From assembly GCF_004216905.1 (NCBI RefSeq), contig NZ_SGXJ01000002.1, positions 1,364,001 to 1,428,000 of the forward strand: DNA of 64,000 nt, written 5' to 3'. Source of the stretch: Kribbella sp. VKM Ac-2569. Its GTDB lineage: Bacteria > Actinomycetota > Actinomycetes > Propionibacteriales > Kribbellaceae. The position numbers and the translations under genes were made by a program. A model generated the notes under the pieces. That model did no database searches, had not been told where the DNA came from, and worked only from the letters and a program-made list of their open reading frames with translations. Every line of letters starts with the position of its first letter. Within the stretch, counting starts at the first letter, position 1. This document shows positions 35,070-43,356 of the stretch, one piece after another.

Positions 35070-36164
35070 GTGGCGGCGAACACGGACAAGAACAGCACCG
35101 GCGCCCGGCTCCGCGCGACGCTCGCGGCGGTGGCGCCCGGTACCGAACTACGCGAAGGACTCGAACGGATCCTGCGCGGGCGGACCGGCGCACTGATCGT
35201 GCTCGGTCACGACAAGGCGGTGGACGCGATCTCCACCGGCGGCTTCGAGATCGATATCGAGTTCACCGCGACCGGGTTGCGGGAGCTCAGCAAGATGGAC
35301 GGCGCGATCGTCCTCGACCGGGACGCCACCCGGCTGATCCAGGCCGCCGTGCACCTGATGCCGGACCCGTCGATCGTCACCCAGGAGACCGGCACCCGGC
35401 ACCGCACCGCGGACCGTGTCGCGCGGCAGACCGGGTTCCCGGTGATCTCGGTGTCGCAGTCGATGCACATCATCGCGCTGTACGTCGACGACCAGCGCTA
35501 CGTGCTCGAGGACTCCGGCGCGATCCTGTCCCGCGCCAACCAGGCCCTCGCCACCCTCGAGCGCTACAAGCTGCGGCTGGACGAGGTGTCCGGCACGCTG
35601 TCCGCCCTCGAGATCGAGGACCTGGTCACCGTCCGGGACGTGGCCGCGGTCGCGCAGCGGCTGGAGATGGTCCGCCGGATCGCGACCGAGATCGACGGGT
35701 ACGTCGTCGAACTCGGCACCGACGGCCGGCTGCTCACCCTGCAGCTCAACGAGCTCGTCGCGGGCGTGGCCGGCGAACGTGAACTGGTCGTCCGCGACTA
35801 CCTCCCGCCGGCCACGGGTCGCCGGCCCAAGACCGCGGACGACGTACTGCTCGAGCTGGACGCTGTCAGCCCGACGGACCTGCTGGACATCGGCCAGGTC
35901 GCTCGGGCTCTGCAGCTCGGAGGCGCCGAGCAGCTGGACGCGGCGGTCACCCCGCGCGGCTACCGACTGCTGGCCAAGGTGCCGCGACTTCCGGGTGCGG
36001 TCATCGATCGGTTGATCGACCACTTCGGTCACCTGCAGAAGTTGCTCGCGGCAAGCATCGACGACCTGCAGACGGTCGAGGGCGTCGGCGAGAACCGGGC
36101 CCGCACGGTCCGCGAGGGCCTGTCCCGGCTGGCCGAGTCCAGCATCCTCGAGCGCTACGTGTAA
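35070..36164 (+). CDS. disA: DNA integrity scanning diadenylate cyclase DisA
   Basis: A 364-residue enzyme making cyclic di-AMP from ATP. DAC domain motifs DGA (residues 77-79, in KMDGAIVLD) and RHR (GTRHRTADR, about 108-116), helical spine, and a C-terminal HhH DNA-binding domain ([20 protein letters not shown]). It scans DNA and signals damage or branched structures. GTG 35070 is the start. The 179 nt between the KAS III gene and disA hold no recognised element. Confidence 0.97.
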   Translation: MAANTDKNSTGARLRATLAAVAPGTELREGLERILRGRTGALIVLGHDKAVDAISTGGFEIDIEFTATGLRELSKMDGAIVLDRDATRLIQAAVHLMPDPSIVTQETGTRHRTADRVARQTGFPVISVSQSMHIIALYVDDQRYVLEDSGAILSRANQALATLERYKLRLDEVSGTLSALEIEDLVTVRDVAAVAQRLEMVRRIATEIDGYVVELGTDGRLLTLQLNELVAGVAGERELVVRDYLPPATGRRPKTADDVLLELDAVSPTDLLDIGQVARALQLGGAEQLDAAVTPRGYRLLAKVPRLPGAVIDRLIDHFGHLQKLLAASIDDLQTVEGVGENRARTVREGLSRLAESSILERYV

Positions 36165-36179
36165 CTACCCGCGGTCAGC

Positions 36180-36216
36180 AGACGCCTTCGGTTCGTGAAC
36201 GAGCCGGAGGCGTCTT
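36180..36216 (+). terminator. disA terminator
   Basis: AGACGCCTTCGG (36180-36191) pairs with CCGGAGGCGTCT (36204-36215) with one wobble; TT follows. It starts 16 nt after the disA stop and precedes the PadR gene. Confidence 0.75.
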
Positions 36217-36285
36217 GCATTCCTGCACGCATCGGCGAATACTCCACATGGAACATTTCGTGCGGAGCAATCCAGGTGGAGGATC

Positions 36286-36861
36286 ATGGCGGCCGAACTG
36301 ACCCCGTTGGCGATCTCGGTCCTGGCGTTGCTCAAAGAGGAACCGATGCACGCCTACGAGATGTACCAACTGCTCGTCAAGCGACACCACCACTGGCTGG
36401 TCAAGGTCCGGCCCGGCTCGCTGTACCACACGGTCGAGCGGCTGGCGCGGCAGAACTACGTCCGCGCCACCGGCACCGAGCGCGCCGGGAACCGCCCGGA
36501 GCGCACGACGTACGAGCTCACCCCGGAAGGCGACGCCGCCCTGACCCGGCGCGTGGAGACGGGCATCGAGGAGTACGTCCACGAGTACCCGCTCTTCCCC
36601 GTCGTGCTGAGCGAGGCGCACAACCTCGAGCCCGAGGACGCCGTACTGCGGTTCCGCCGCCGGATCGCGGACCTGGACAACTGGATCACCGACATCGACG
36701 AGGCCCTCGCCGACGCCCAGGCGCGAGAGGTGCCGCAGGTGTACTGGATCGGCGGCACCTACCTCCTGACCCAGCTGACCGCCGAGCGCGACTGGCTCAC
36801 CACCACCATCGAACGTATCGAGAGCAAGGACCTGGAATGGCAACCTCGCAACAACCCGTGA
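36286..36861 (+). CDS. PadR family transcriptional regulator
   Basis: A 191-residue regulator. The N-terminal winged HTH spans about residues 5-90: LAISVLALLKEEPMHAYEMY, RPGSLYHTVERLARQNYVRA, TYELTPEGDAALTRRV. The C-terminal half is the long dimerisation helix pair of the Vir_act_alpha type. ATG 36286 follows GGTGGAGG. It overlaps the MFS gene by 25 nt, so it most likely represses that exporter and itself; the inducer is unknown. Confidence 0.92.
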   Translation: MAAELTPLAISVLALLKEEPMHAYEMYQLLVKRHHHWLVKVRPGSLYHTVERLARQNYVRATGTERAGNRPERTTYELTPEGDAALTRRVETGIEEYVHEYPLFPVVLSEAHNLEPEDAVLRFRRRIADLDNWITDIDEALADAQAREVPQVYWIGGTYLLTQLTAERDWLTTTIERIESKDLEWQPRNNP

Positions 36862-38384
36862 GGCCTCCGGAGGTGCGGCCGTGGCCGGCGCTCTGGGCAT
36901 TGGTGCTCGGCTTCTTCATGATCCTGGTCGACTCGACCATCGTCTCGGTCGCCACCCCGGCGATCCTCGAGGACCTCGGGGCGGACGTCGGCACGGTCGT
37001 CTGGGTGACCAGCGCGTACCTGCTCGCGTACGCCGTACCGCTCCTGATCACCGGCCGCCTCGGCGACCGGATCGGCCCGAAGAAGCTGTACCTGACCGGG
37101 CTGGCGCTGTTCACGCTGGCGTCGGTGTGGTGCGGGCTCACCAACTCGATCGAGATGCTGATCGTGGCTCGGGTGTTCCAGGGTCTCGGCGCCTCGATGA
37201 TGACGCCGCAGACGATGGCGGTCATCACCCGGATCTTCCCGCCGAACCAGCGCGGCCGGGCGATGAGCCTGTGGGGCGCGACCGCCGGCGTTGCCACGCT
37301 GGTCGGCCCGATCCTCGGCGGTGTCCTGGTCGACGGGCTCGGCTGGCAGTGGATCTTCTTCATCAACGCACCGGTCGGCGTGGTCGGGTTCGTGCTGGCG
37401 ATGCGGCTGGTGCCGGACCTGCCGACGCACGAGCACAAGTTCGACCTGATCGGAGTCGTGCTGAGCGCGGTCGGACTGTTCCTGCTGGTGTTCGGGATCC
37501 AGGAGGGGCAGAAGTACGACTGGGGTCAGATCAAGGGCCCGATCTCGGTCTGGTCGCTGATCATCACCGGCATCGTCGTACTGGCCATCTTCGTCGTCTG
37601 GCAGTCCCGCAACCGGGGCGAGCCGCTGCTGCCACTGGGGCTGTTCAAGGACCGCAACTTCTCGCTGGCGAACGTCGCGATCACCACGGTCGGGTTCGCG
37701 ATCACCGCGATGGCGTTCCCGCTGATGCTGTGGGCGCAGGCGGTCCGCGGGCTGACGCCCACGCGATCGGCGCTGCTGCTGGTGCCGATGGCGGTGATCG
37801 CGGGTGCGCTGTCGCCGTTCGTCGGGCGGCTGGTCGACCGGACGCCGCCGCGGTTCATCGCCGGGTTCGGGCTGCTGTGCTGCGCGGTCTCGCTGTTCTG
37901 GATGAGTCAGGTGATCGAGCCCGACGTTCCGATCTGGCAACTGCTGCTGCCGATCGCCTTGCTGGGTGTCGCGAACGGGTTCATGTGGGCGCCGATCGGC
38001 ACGACGGCGACGCGGAACCTCCCGATGCACCAGGCCGGTGCCGGGGCCGGCGTCTACAACACGACGCGACAGGTCGGCGCAGTGCTCGGCAGTGCGAGCA
38101 TCGCCGTACTGATGGAGTCGCGGCTGGCGCACAACCTGCCGGCGGCGGCCGGCGGAGCGCCTGCGGGCGAGGGATTCTCCAGCGGCCGGCTGCCGGAGAT
38201 GGTCCGGCAAGGGTTCAGCGACGCGATGGCGCAGTCGATGGTGCTGCCGGCGCTGGTGCTACTGGTCGGGCTGGCCGCCGCGCTGCTGTTCACCGCGCCG
38301 AGCCACCTGCAGAAGCAGCCGGACGATGCGACTCAGCCGGTCGAAGCCGGCTCATCAGACGACCGTGAAGGCCTGGGCGCCTGA
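36837..38384 (+). CDS. DHA2 family MFS multidrug exporter-like transporter
   Basis: A 515-residue transporter with 14 likely helices, typical of DHA2. Motif A is RLGDRIGPKKLYLTGLALFT, motif C region VATLVGPILGGVLVDGLGWQ, and the conserved acidic D in MILVDSTIVSVATPAI in helix 1 is present. Works as a proton-coupled exporter of drugs or metabolites. ATG 36837 is within the PadR gene. The 3' end overlaps the convergent membrane protein gene by 30 nt. Confidence 0.93.
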   Translation: MATSQQPVRPPEVRPWPALWALVLGFFMILVDSTIVSVATPAILEDLGADVGTVVWVTSAYLLAYAVPLLITGRLGDRIGPKKLYLTGLALFTLASVWCGLTNSIEMLIVARVFQGLGASMMTPQTMAVITRIFPPNQRGRAMSLWGATAGVATLVGPILGGVLVDGLGWQWIFFINAPVGVVGFVLAMRLVPDLPTHEHKFDLIGVVLSAVGLFLLVFGIQEGQKYDWGQIKGPISVWSLIITGIVVLAIFVVWQSRNRGEPLLPLGLFKDRNFSLANVAITTVGFAITAMAFPLMLWAQAVRGLTPTRSALLLVPMAVIAGALSPFVGRLVDRTPPRFIAGFGLLCCAVSLFWMSQVIEPDVPIWQLLLPIALLGVANGFMWAPIGTTATRNLPMHQAGAGAGVYNTTRQVGAVLGSASIAVLMESRLAHNLPAAAGGAPAGEGFSSGRLPEMVRQGFSDAMAQSMVLPALVLLVGLAAALLFTAPSHLQKQPDDATQPVEAGSSDDREGLGA

Positions 38385-39014
38385 CAGGCGTCCGTCGTAC
38401 TCGGCCTTGACGACATAGGTTCCAGGCTTGGCGATCGGTTGACCCGGAAGGCAGCCAGGCCTGGACCGATGTCCGTTCCAGGGCACCGTGACCGCCGCTT
38501 GTTTGCCCTTGGCAACGACAAGGGTGGCGGTCTGGATCGCCTTGTCGCACTGGCTGGTGCTCCAGATCTGATCCGTTCCGGACGTCACGGTGACGGTCAG
38601 CTTGTCGGCGTTGACGGTCGCCTTGCACCCGTCGTCGAGCGGCGTGAACTGGATGACGAAGTTCAGCATCGAGCCGGAGACGATCTTCCGGTTCCCGGGC
38701 AGTGCGTCGATGCTGAGGTCCGAGCCCTGGCAGGTGAGGTCTGCGGGTGGCGTGGTCTTCGTCGGCTTCGGGGTCGGCGTCGGCGACGTACTCGGCTTGG
38801 TGCTCGGCGTCGTCGTCGGGGTTGAGGCCGGTGCGGCGCCGGTGGGGTTCGGCTGCGGGTCCGACGCGGCGGCGTTCTTCGTGTCGTCGCCACCGCCCGC
38901 GAACAGCCGGGAGATCAGGATGACGAGCACCACTACGACCGCGAGCACTAGTCCACGCCGGAACCAGTACACGCTGGCGGGCAGGTGCCCGACCGGACGG
39001 AGCAGACTGCTCAT
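38355..39014 (-). CDS. Membrane-anchored protein with Pro/Thr-rich linker
   Basis: A 219-residue protein: one N-terminal helix (GLVLAVVVVLVILISRLFAG), a linker rich in Pro, Thr and Ser (residues 50-90), and an outside domain with four or five Cys (LTCQGSD, DDGCKATV, TSQCDKAI, PGCLPGQ). Mycobacteria carry a comparable membrane protein (Rv3587c) between disA and mutY, so it is probably the positional equivalent. Function unknown. ATG 39014 lacks a clear ribosome-binding site. Confidence 0.7.
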   Translation of the reverse strand: MSSLLRPVGHLPASVYWFRRGLVLAVVVVLVILISRLFAGGGDDTKNAAASDPQPNPTGAAPASTPTTTPSTKPSTSPTPTPKPTKTTPPADLTCQGSDLSIDALPGNRKIVSGSMLNFVIQFTPLDDGCKATVNADKLTVTVTSGTDQIWSTSQCDKAIQTATLVVAKGKQAAVTVPWNGHRSRPGCLPGQPIAKPGTYVVKAEYDGRLSGAQAFTVV

Positions 39015-39094
39015 GAAGCGCACTCTAATATCGGCTCCGTGCAGGACCACACAGGCTCGCCGCTGTACATACTGCCGCGACTCCGTCGCGGCGG

Positions 39095-39183
39095 GTCACG
39101 GGGCTTTGACTCCCGGTCTTCCCTCGTCGCTCCGGTCGCTGCGCTCCCTACGCTCCTCAGTCCAGACCGGGAGGCCCCGTGAC
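39095..39183 (+). promoter_or_regulatory. Long hairpin burying the mutY ribosome-binding site and start
   Basis: GTCACGGGGC (39095-39104) pairs perfectly with GCCCCGTGAC (39174-39183), and TCCCGGTCT (39111-39119) pairs perfectly with AGACCGGGA (39164-39172). The right arm holds the ribosome-binding site GGGAGG (39169-39174) and the GTG start (39179-39181) of mutY. The 44-nt loop has a repetitive CGCTCC-rich composition. The structure predicts reduced mutY translation unless the stem is opened. Confidence 0.65.
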
Positions 39184-40048
39184 CGCTCTCCATGACCCAG
39201 TACTGCGCTGGTACGACGCCAACGCGCGGGAGTTGCCGTGGCGGGAGCCGGATGCCGGGGCGTGGGCTGTGATGGTCAGTGAGTTCATGCTGCAGCAGAC
39301 ACCGGTGAATCGGGTGCTGCCGGCGTACCGGAGCTGGCTGGAGAGGTGGCCCAAGCCGGTGGACCTTGCCGCAGAGGCTCCTGGTGAGGCTGTGCGGGCC
39401 TGGGACCGGCTCGGGTACCCTCGGCGCGCCCTCCGGCTGCACGCGGCCGCTCAGGCGATTGTGGAGCGCCACGGCGGCGAGGTGCCTGACGATCACGAGG
39501 CGCTGCTCGCGCTGCCCGGCGTCGGGACGTACACGGCCGCCGCGATCGCGTCCTTCGCGTTCGGCCAGCGGCACGCGGTCGTCGACACGAACGTACGTCG
39601 GGTCCTCGCGCGCTCCCTCACCGGCGTCGCGCAGCCGAGCATCTCCCCCACCGCGGCCGACCAGCGCCTCGCCGTCAGCGCACTACCCGCCGACGAGCGC
39701 ACCGCCGCCCGCTGGGCCGTGGCCTCCATGGAGCTCGGCGCCCTCATCTGCACCGCCCGTACGCCGCGCTGCGCCGACTGCCCCATCCAGTCCCAGTGCG
39801 CGTGGGTCCTGGCCGGAAGCCCGCCGTACGACGGCCCTCCGCGCCGCGGGCAGACCTACGAAGGCACCGACCGCCAAGCCCGCGGCCGCCTTCTGGCCGT
39901 ACTGCGTGCCGCATCGGCGCCCGTACCGAAGACCGAGCTGGACACCTGCTGGCCGGACCCCGTCCAACGCGAACGAGCCCTGGACGGACTGGTGGCCGAC
40001 GGCCTCGTCGAACCCCTCAGCCGCAGTCGCTACCGCCTACCTGCGTGA
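39179..40048 (+). CDS. mutY: A/G-specific adenine glycosylase
   Basis: A 289-residue base-excision enzyme removing adenine opposite 8-oxoG. HhH-GPD fold: FMLQQTPVNRVLPAY with the catalytic Glu just before it, LPGVGTYTAAAIASFAFGQ (HhH), VVDTNVRRVLAR with the catalytic Asp. [4Fe-4S] loop CTARTPRCADCPIQSQC gives C-x6-C-x2-C-x5-C. The C-terminal MutT-like recognition domain is short, as in other actinobacteria. GTG 39179 lies in a hairpin stem. Confidence 0.95.
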   Translation: MTALHDPVLRWYDANARELPWREPDAGAWAVMVSEFMLQQTPVNRVLPAYRSWLERWPKPVDLAAEAPGEAVRAWDRLGYPRRALRLHAAAQAIVERHGGEVPDDHEALLALPGVGTYTAAAIASFAFGQRHAVVDTNVRRVLARSLTGVAQPSISPTAADQRLAVSALPADERTAARWAVASMELGALICTARTPRCADCPIQSQCAWVLAGSPPYDGPPRRGQTYEGTDRQARGRLLAVLRAASAPVPKTELDTCWPDPVQRERALDGLVADGLVEPLSRSRYRLPA

Positions 40049-40054
40049 CAGACC

Positions 40055-40089
40055 AAGACGCCGGCTCGAAGGTTTCGAGCCGGCGTCTT
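40055..40089. terminator. Bidirectional terminator between mutY and filP-like gene
   Basis: Perfect 16-bp inverted repeat AAGACGCCGGCTCGAA (40055-40070) and TTCGAGCCGGCGTCTT (40074-40089) with a 3-nt loop, followed by T on the plus strand. It lies between convergent genes. Confidence 0.9.
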
Positions 40090-40102
40090 TGGTGGTGGTG
40101 CT

Positions 40103-41050
40103 TCAGTTCTTCTTGCTGCCGGCCGGTGCTTCTTCGTCGTCGGCCAGCAGGTCGAGCGGCATCGCGGGCTGACCGGACAGCGTCGCCAGCATCTGGCGGA
40201 CGTTCGTCAGCTGCGCGTTGATGCTGTCCCGGCGCTGCGTCGCGGCCGCGAGCTCACGCTCGGACTCGGCGCGGATCCGCTCGGACTTGTCCTTCGCGGC
40301 GGCGACGATCTCCTGGGCCTGCCGGTTCGCGTCGGCCAGCTGCTGCTGGGACAACCGCTCGGCCTCGGAACGCGACCGGTCGGCCTCCCGCTGCACCTGC
40401 GCAGCGCGGTCGGTGACGGCGGCCAACTGCTGCTCGGCGAGCGCCGTACGGGCGGCGAACTCCTGCTCGACCTTGCCCCGGCGCTCGGCCAGGGTGGTCT
40501 CGAAGGCGGCCGCGGCCTGAGCGGACTTGGCCCGCTCCTGCTCGTACAGCGCCTGGGCCTCGCTGCGACGCGCGGTGGCGTCGCGCTCGGCCTCGTCGCG
40601 CATGTCGTCGGCCTGGGTCCGGGCCTCTTCGAGGATCCGGGCGGCCTCGGCGTCGACCTCGCTCTTCCAGTCCAGGGAGTACTGCTCGGCCTCCTTGCGG
40701 ACCTTCTTCGCGTGCGCCTCACCGTCGGCGACGATCGCCTCCGCGTCGGTGCGGGCGCGGGTCACCAGGTCACGGGCCTCGTCGTCGGCCAGCGACAGGA
40801 TCTTCGCGACGCGCTCACCGAACTCGGTGAACGTCGGTGCGCGGTCCTTGGAGTCCTCCTGGGCGGAGATGACGGCCGCCTCCGCCGCGTCCGTGCGGGA
40901 CTGCAGCTCCTGGACGTGGCGCTGCAGCTGCTCGGACTGCTGCTGCAGAGCGGTCAGAGAGGTGGTCAGCTCACGGATGTGCTGATCCACCTGGGCAGGC
41001 TCGTAGCCGCGCAGAACGGTACGGAACGGGGTTGGGCTTTCACTGCTCAT
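40103..41050 (-). CDS. FilP-like coiled-coil cytoskeletal protein
   Basis: A 315-residue protein. A short DivIVA-like start (FRTVLRGYEPAQVDQHIREL) leads into continuous coiled coil rich in Ala, Glu and Arg. The end, RDSINAQLTNVRQMLATLSG, closely matches my recollection of Streptomyces FilP, as does the overall length of about 310. FilP forms filaments that stiffen hyphae near growing tips. The larger Scy-like gene lies upstream in the same orientation, as at the Streptomyces filP-scy locus. Gene pair only 72 nt apart. Confidence 0.78.
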   Translation of the reverse strand: MSSESPTPFRTVLRGYEPAQVDQHIRELTTSLTALQQQSEQLQRHVQELQSRTDAAEAAVISAQEDSKDRAPTFTEFGERVAKILSLADDEARDLVTRARTDAEAIVADGEAHAKKVRKEAEQYSLDWKSEVDAEAARILEEARTQADDMRDEAERDATARRSEAQALYEQERAKSAQAAAAFETTLAERRGKVEQEFAARTALAEQQLAAVTDRAAQVQREADRSRSEAERLSQQQLADANRQAQEIVAAAKDKSERIRAESERELAAATQRRDSINAQLTNVRQMLATLSGQPAMPLDLLADDEEAPAGSKKN

Positions 41051-41122
41051 GTTTTCCGATGCTCACTTCGATGGGTGGGTGGATCACACATTGTCACTGA
41101 CAAGGATCTGACTGTCACGTCC

Positions 41123-43057
41123 TCATCCTGATTCCCCCGTGGAACCCTCACTGGAGGACATTCCACCACCTGGGCGGAACCCCGGTACAGCGAGTGCCTC
41201 GATCACACCCGAAAGCTGGGTGAGCTCCTTGGTGATCTCATCACGGCGCTGGTTCAGCGCAGCGACCCTCGCCTCGGCTTCGGCGAGAAGTTTTCGGGCC
41301 TGGGCACGCAGGCTGTCGGCGTGCTCGCGGGCCTGGGCCTCGAGTTGCTGAGCCTCCGCGCGGGACTTGCGGATCAGCTCGTGCGACTGGCGCTGCGCCG
41401 CGGACAGGTCGTTGGCCGCTCGCTCCCGCAGTACCTGGGTGCTCTGCTCGGCCTCGGCCTCGCGGCGGTTGGCGCGCTCGATGATCTCCCGCGCGTCCTC
41501 GGCGGCCGAGGCCTTCAGCCGGTCGGCGCGGGTCTGCGCCTGGGCGGTGACCCGCTCGGCCTCCTGCTTGGCCGCGGCCAGGGTCGCCTCCGCCTGCTCG
41601 CCGGCCGAGTACAGCGTGGTCTCGGCGAGCTGGGTCAGCTCGGCGTTCTCCCTGGCGATCGCGTCCTGGGTCTGCTTGAGCCTGCTCGTCGACCGGCCGA
41701 CCACGCGGCGCAGGTGCGCGCGCTTCTGCTTGAGCAGCTCGGCCGCGTCGACGGCGGCCTGGTCGCGGATCGACTGCGCCTCGGACTCCGCGGCACCGAT
41801 CAGGTCGTCGACGGTCTTCTTGCTCCACAGCGTCTGCTTCTCGGCCTCGACCATCGCCGCCTCGGCCGCCCTGTTCGCGTCCTCGACGATCCGCTGCGCC
41901 TCTGCCGCCGCCGTCCGCCGGTCCGCCTCGATCGAGTCCACGACCAGCTTGGCCTGGGCCCGGGCATCCGCCATCAGCCGCTCGTTACCGGCCTCGGTCT
42001 CGGCCTTCCGCTCGGCGATCTCCGCGACCGCCTCGGCCCGCAGCTTGTCGATCTCCAGCGAGATCGCGGCCAGCTTGGCCCGTTCGGTCTCCTCGAGCTC
42101 CGCCGTACGGCGTTCCAGCTCGGTCCGGTTCTCGCCGCGCAGCCGCTCGATCTCGGCATGCGCCGCGGCGATCTCGACGCGGGACCGCTCCCGGGCGGCC
42201 TCGACCTCGCGCTCGACCGCGGCCCGCAGCTCGCCCGCCTCGGACTCGGCCCGGGAGATCAGGTCGGCCTCGTTGCGGCTGGCGGCCTGCGACACCAGCG
42301 CCGCCTGCTCACCGGCGTCAGCGACCAACTGCTGCGCCTCGCGGCTGGCCCGCTCCACCATTGCCTGGGCCGACTCGCGGGCCATCCGGGCCTCGTCGAG
42401 CAGCTCGTCGGCCTCGTCCTTCACCCGGCGCGCTTCACCCTCGGCCGCCGCAACCCGCCGATCCGCAGCCGCCTGCGACTCCGACCGCAACTTCTCGGCC
42501 GCCGCCTCACTCTCCACCCGAAGCCGCTCGGCCGTCGCCTCCGAGTCCGCCCGGCGCTTGGCCACCTCTTCGGCAACCTCGGCCCGGAGCTGCTCGGCGG
42601 CGGACTCCGACTCGAACTTCAGCCGCTCCGCGATGGTGGTTGCCTCGGCGCGGACGCGGTCGGCCTCGGCCGTCGACTCGGAGGTCAGTTTCTCGGCTGC
42701 GGCGGCAGCGTCCCGGCGTACCCGCTCGGCGTCGGCTTCGGACTCGGTGCGGAGGTGCTCGGCGGCGCGCTCGGCGTCGTTCAGCACGCGCTGGGCGGCC
42801 GCCATCGCGTCGGACCGGAGCTTCGCCGCGGCAGCCTCGGCGTCGGCCTTGAGGCGCTCGTTCGCAGCCCGGATCCGGCCGGCCTCGTCGCGGGCGAGGT
42901 CGTTCTCGTGCTCTGCCTGCTCGCGGAGCGTGTCGGCGATCCGCTGGGCCCGCTCGAGCACTCCACCCGCCTGCCGCACGCCAAAGGAACCGGTGTCGGC
43001 GACCGGTTCCTGGGTCAGCGGTAGACGCGGAGCGTCCATGCGACGAGATGATTCCAT
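41123..43057 (-). CDS. Large coiled-coil protein, Scy-like, half-length
   Basis: A 644-residue protein, almost all coiled coil built of short Ala-rich repeats such as AERLRVESEAAAEKLRSESQ. It ends with ITKELTQLSGVIEALAVPGF then a Gly/Ser tail. It sits beside a FilP-like gene in the Streptomyces scy-filP order, so a tip-organising scaffold is the best inference. It is about half the length of Streptomyces Scy and lacks a DivIVA-like N-terminus. ATG 43057 follows AAAGGGGG; GTG 43102 would add 15 residues. Confidence 0.68.
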   Translation of the reverse strand: MESSRRMDAPRLPLTQEPVADTGSFGVRQAGGVLERAQRIADTLREQAEHENDLARDEAGRIRAANERLKADAEAAAAKLRSDAMAAAQRVLNDAERAAEHLRTESEADAERVRRDAAAAAEKLTSESTAEADRVRAEATTIAERLKFESESAAEQLRAEVAEEVAKRRADSEATAERLRVESEAAAEKLRSESQAAADRRVAAAEGEARRVKDEADELLDEARMARESAQAMVERASREAQQLVADAGEQAALVSQAASRNEADLISRAESEAGELRAAVEREVEAARERSRVEIAAAHAEIERLRGENRTELERRTAELEETERAKLAAISLEIDKLRAEAVAEIAERKAETEAGNERLMADARAQAKLVVDSIEADRRTAAAEAQRIVEDANRAAEAAMVEAEKQTLWSKKTVDDLIGAAESEAQSIRDQAAVDAAELLKQKRAHLRRVVGRSTSRLKQTQDAIARENAELTQLAETTLYSAGEQAEATLAAAKQEAERVTAQAQTRADRLKASAAEDAREIIERANRREAEAEQSTQVLRERAANDLSAAQRQSHELIRKSRAEAQQLEAQAREHADSLRAQARKLLAEAEARVAALNQRRDEITKELTQLSGVIEALAVPGFRPGGGMSSSEGSTGESG

Positions 43058-43307
43058 CCTCGGCCCCCTTTCCGACAGTCCGGGTCCGAACAGCGTGGTC
43101 ACAGGGTTACAACGCGGCAGGCACGCGTTAAGTAACTGCTTGCTCAGCAGTCGCGCGATCTTCCCATCGATCCGATTGCGACGGAAGCCGTCTCCGTATC
43201 GAAGCGATCACGCTCCGCAGGACGATACGACCAATCAGTAGCCTTCGCGCAAATCAGGCGTGTCTTATCGGTACGCCGAAGCGCACCGCAGTACTGCCAC
43301 GGACAGC
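43058..43307. other. Intergenic region upstream of the Scy-like gene
   Basis: About 250 nt between the Scy-like start and the clpC terminator. It must hold the promoter of the coiled-coil operon, but I could not identify a convincing -35/-10 pair. No gene or repeat noted. Confidence 0.5.
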
Positions 43308-43340
43308 AGAAGGCCCCGCGCGGTTCGCGCGGGGCCTTCT
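43308..43340. terminator. clpC terminator
   Basis: Perfect 15-bp stem AGAAGGCCCCGCGCG (43308-43322) and CGCGCGGGGCCTTCT (43326-43340) with a GTT loop, 17 nt after the clpC stop on the minus strand. Confidence 0.88.
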
Positions 43341-43356
43341 GGTGATCAGCGATCGA

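Noticed and set aside
36217..36285. Possible PadR operator upstream of 36286
   Set aside because: CGAATACTCC and GGAACATTTCG show only weak symmetry; not good enough to annotate.
39120..39163. CGCTCC-rich loop before mutY as a CRISPR or tandem repeat
   Set aside because: Only short, imperfect CGCTCC/CGCTAC-like units in one 44-nt stretch; no spacer-repeat structure.
41123..43057. Coiled-coil gene as an SMC or phage tape-measure protein
   Set aside because: No ATPase head domains, no hydrophobic segments and no phage genes nearby; the FilP-like neighbour fits a cytoskeletal role.
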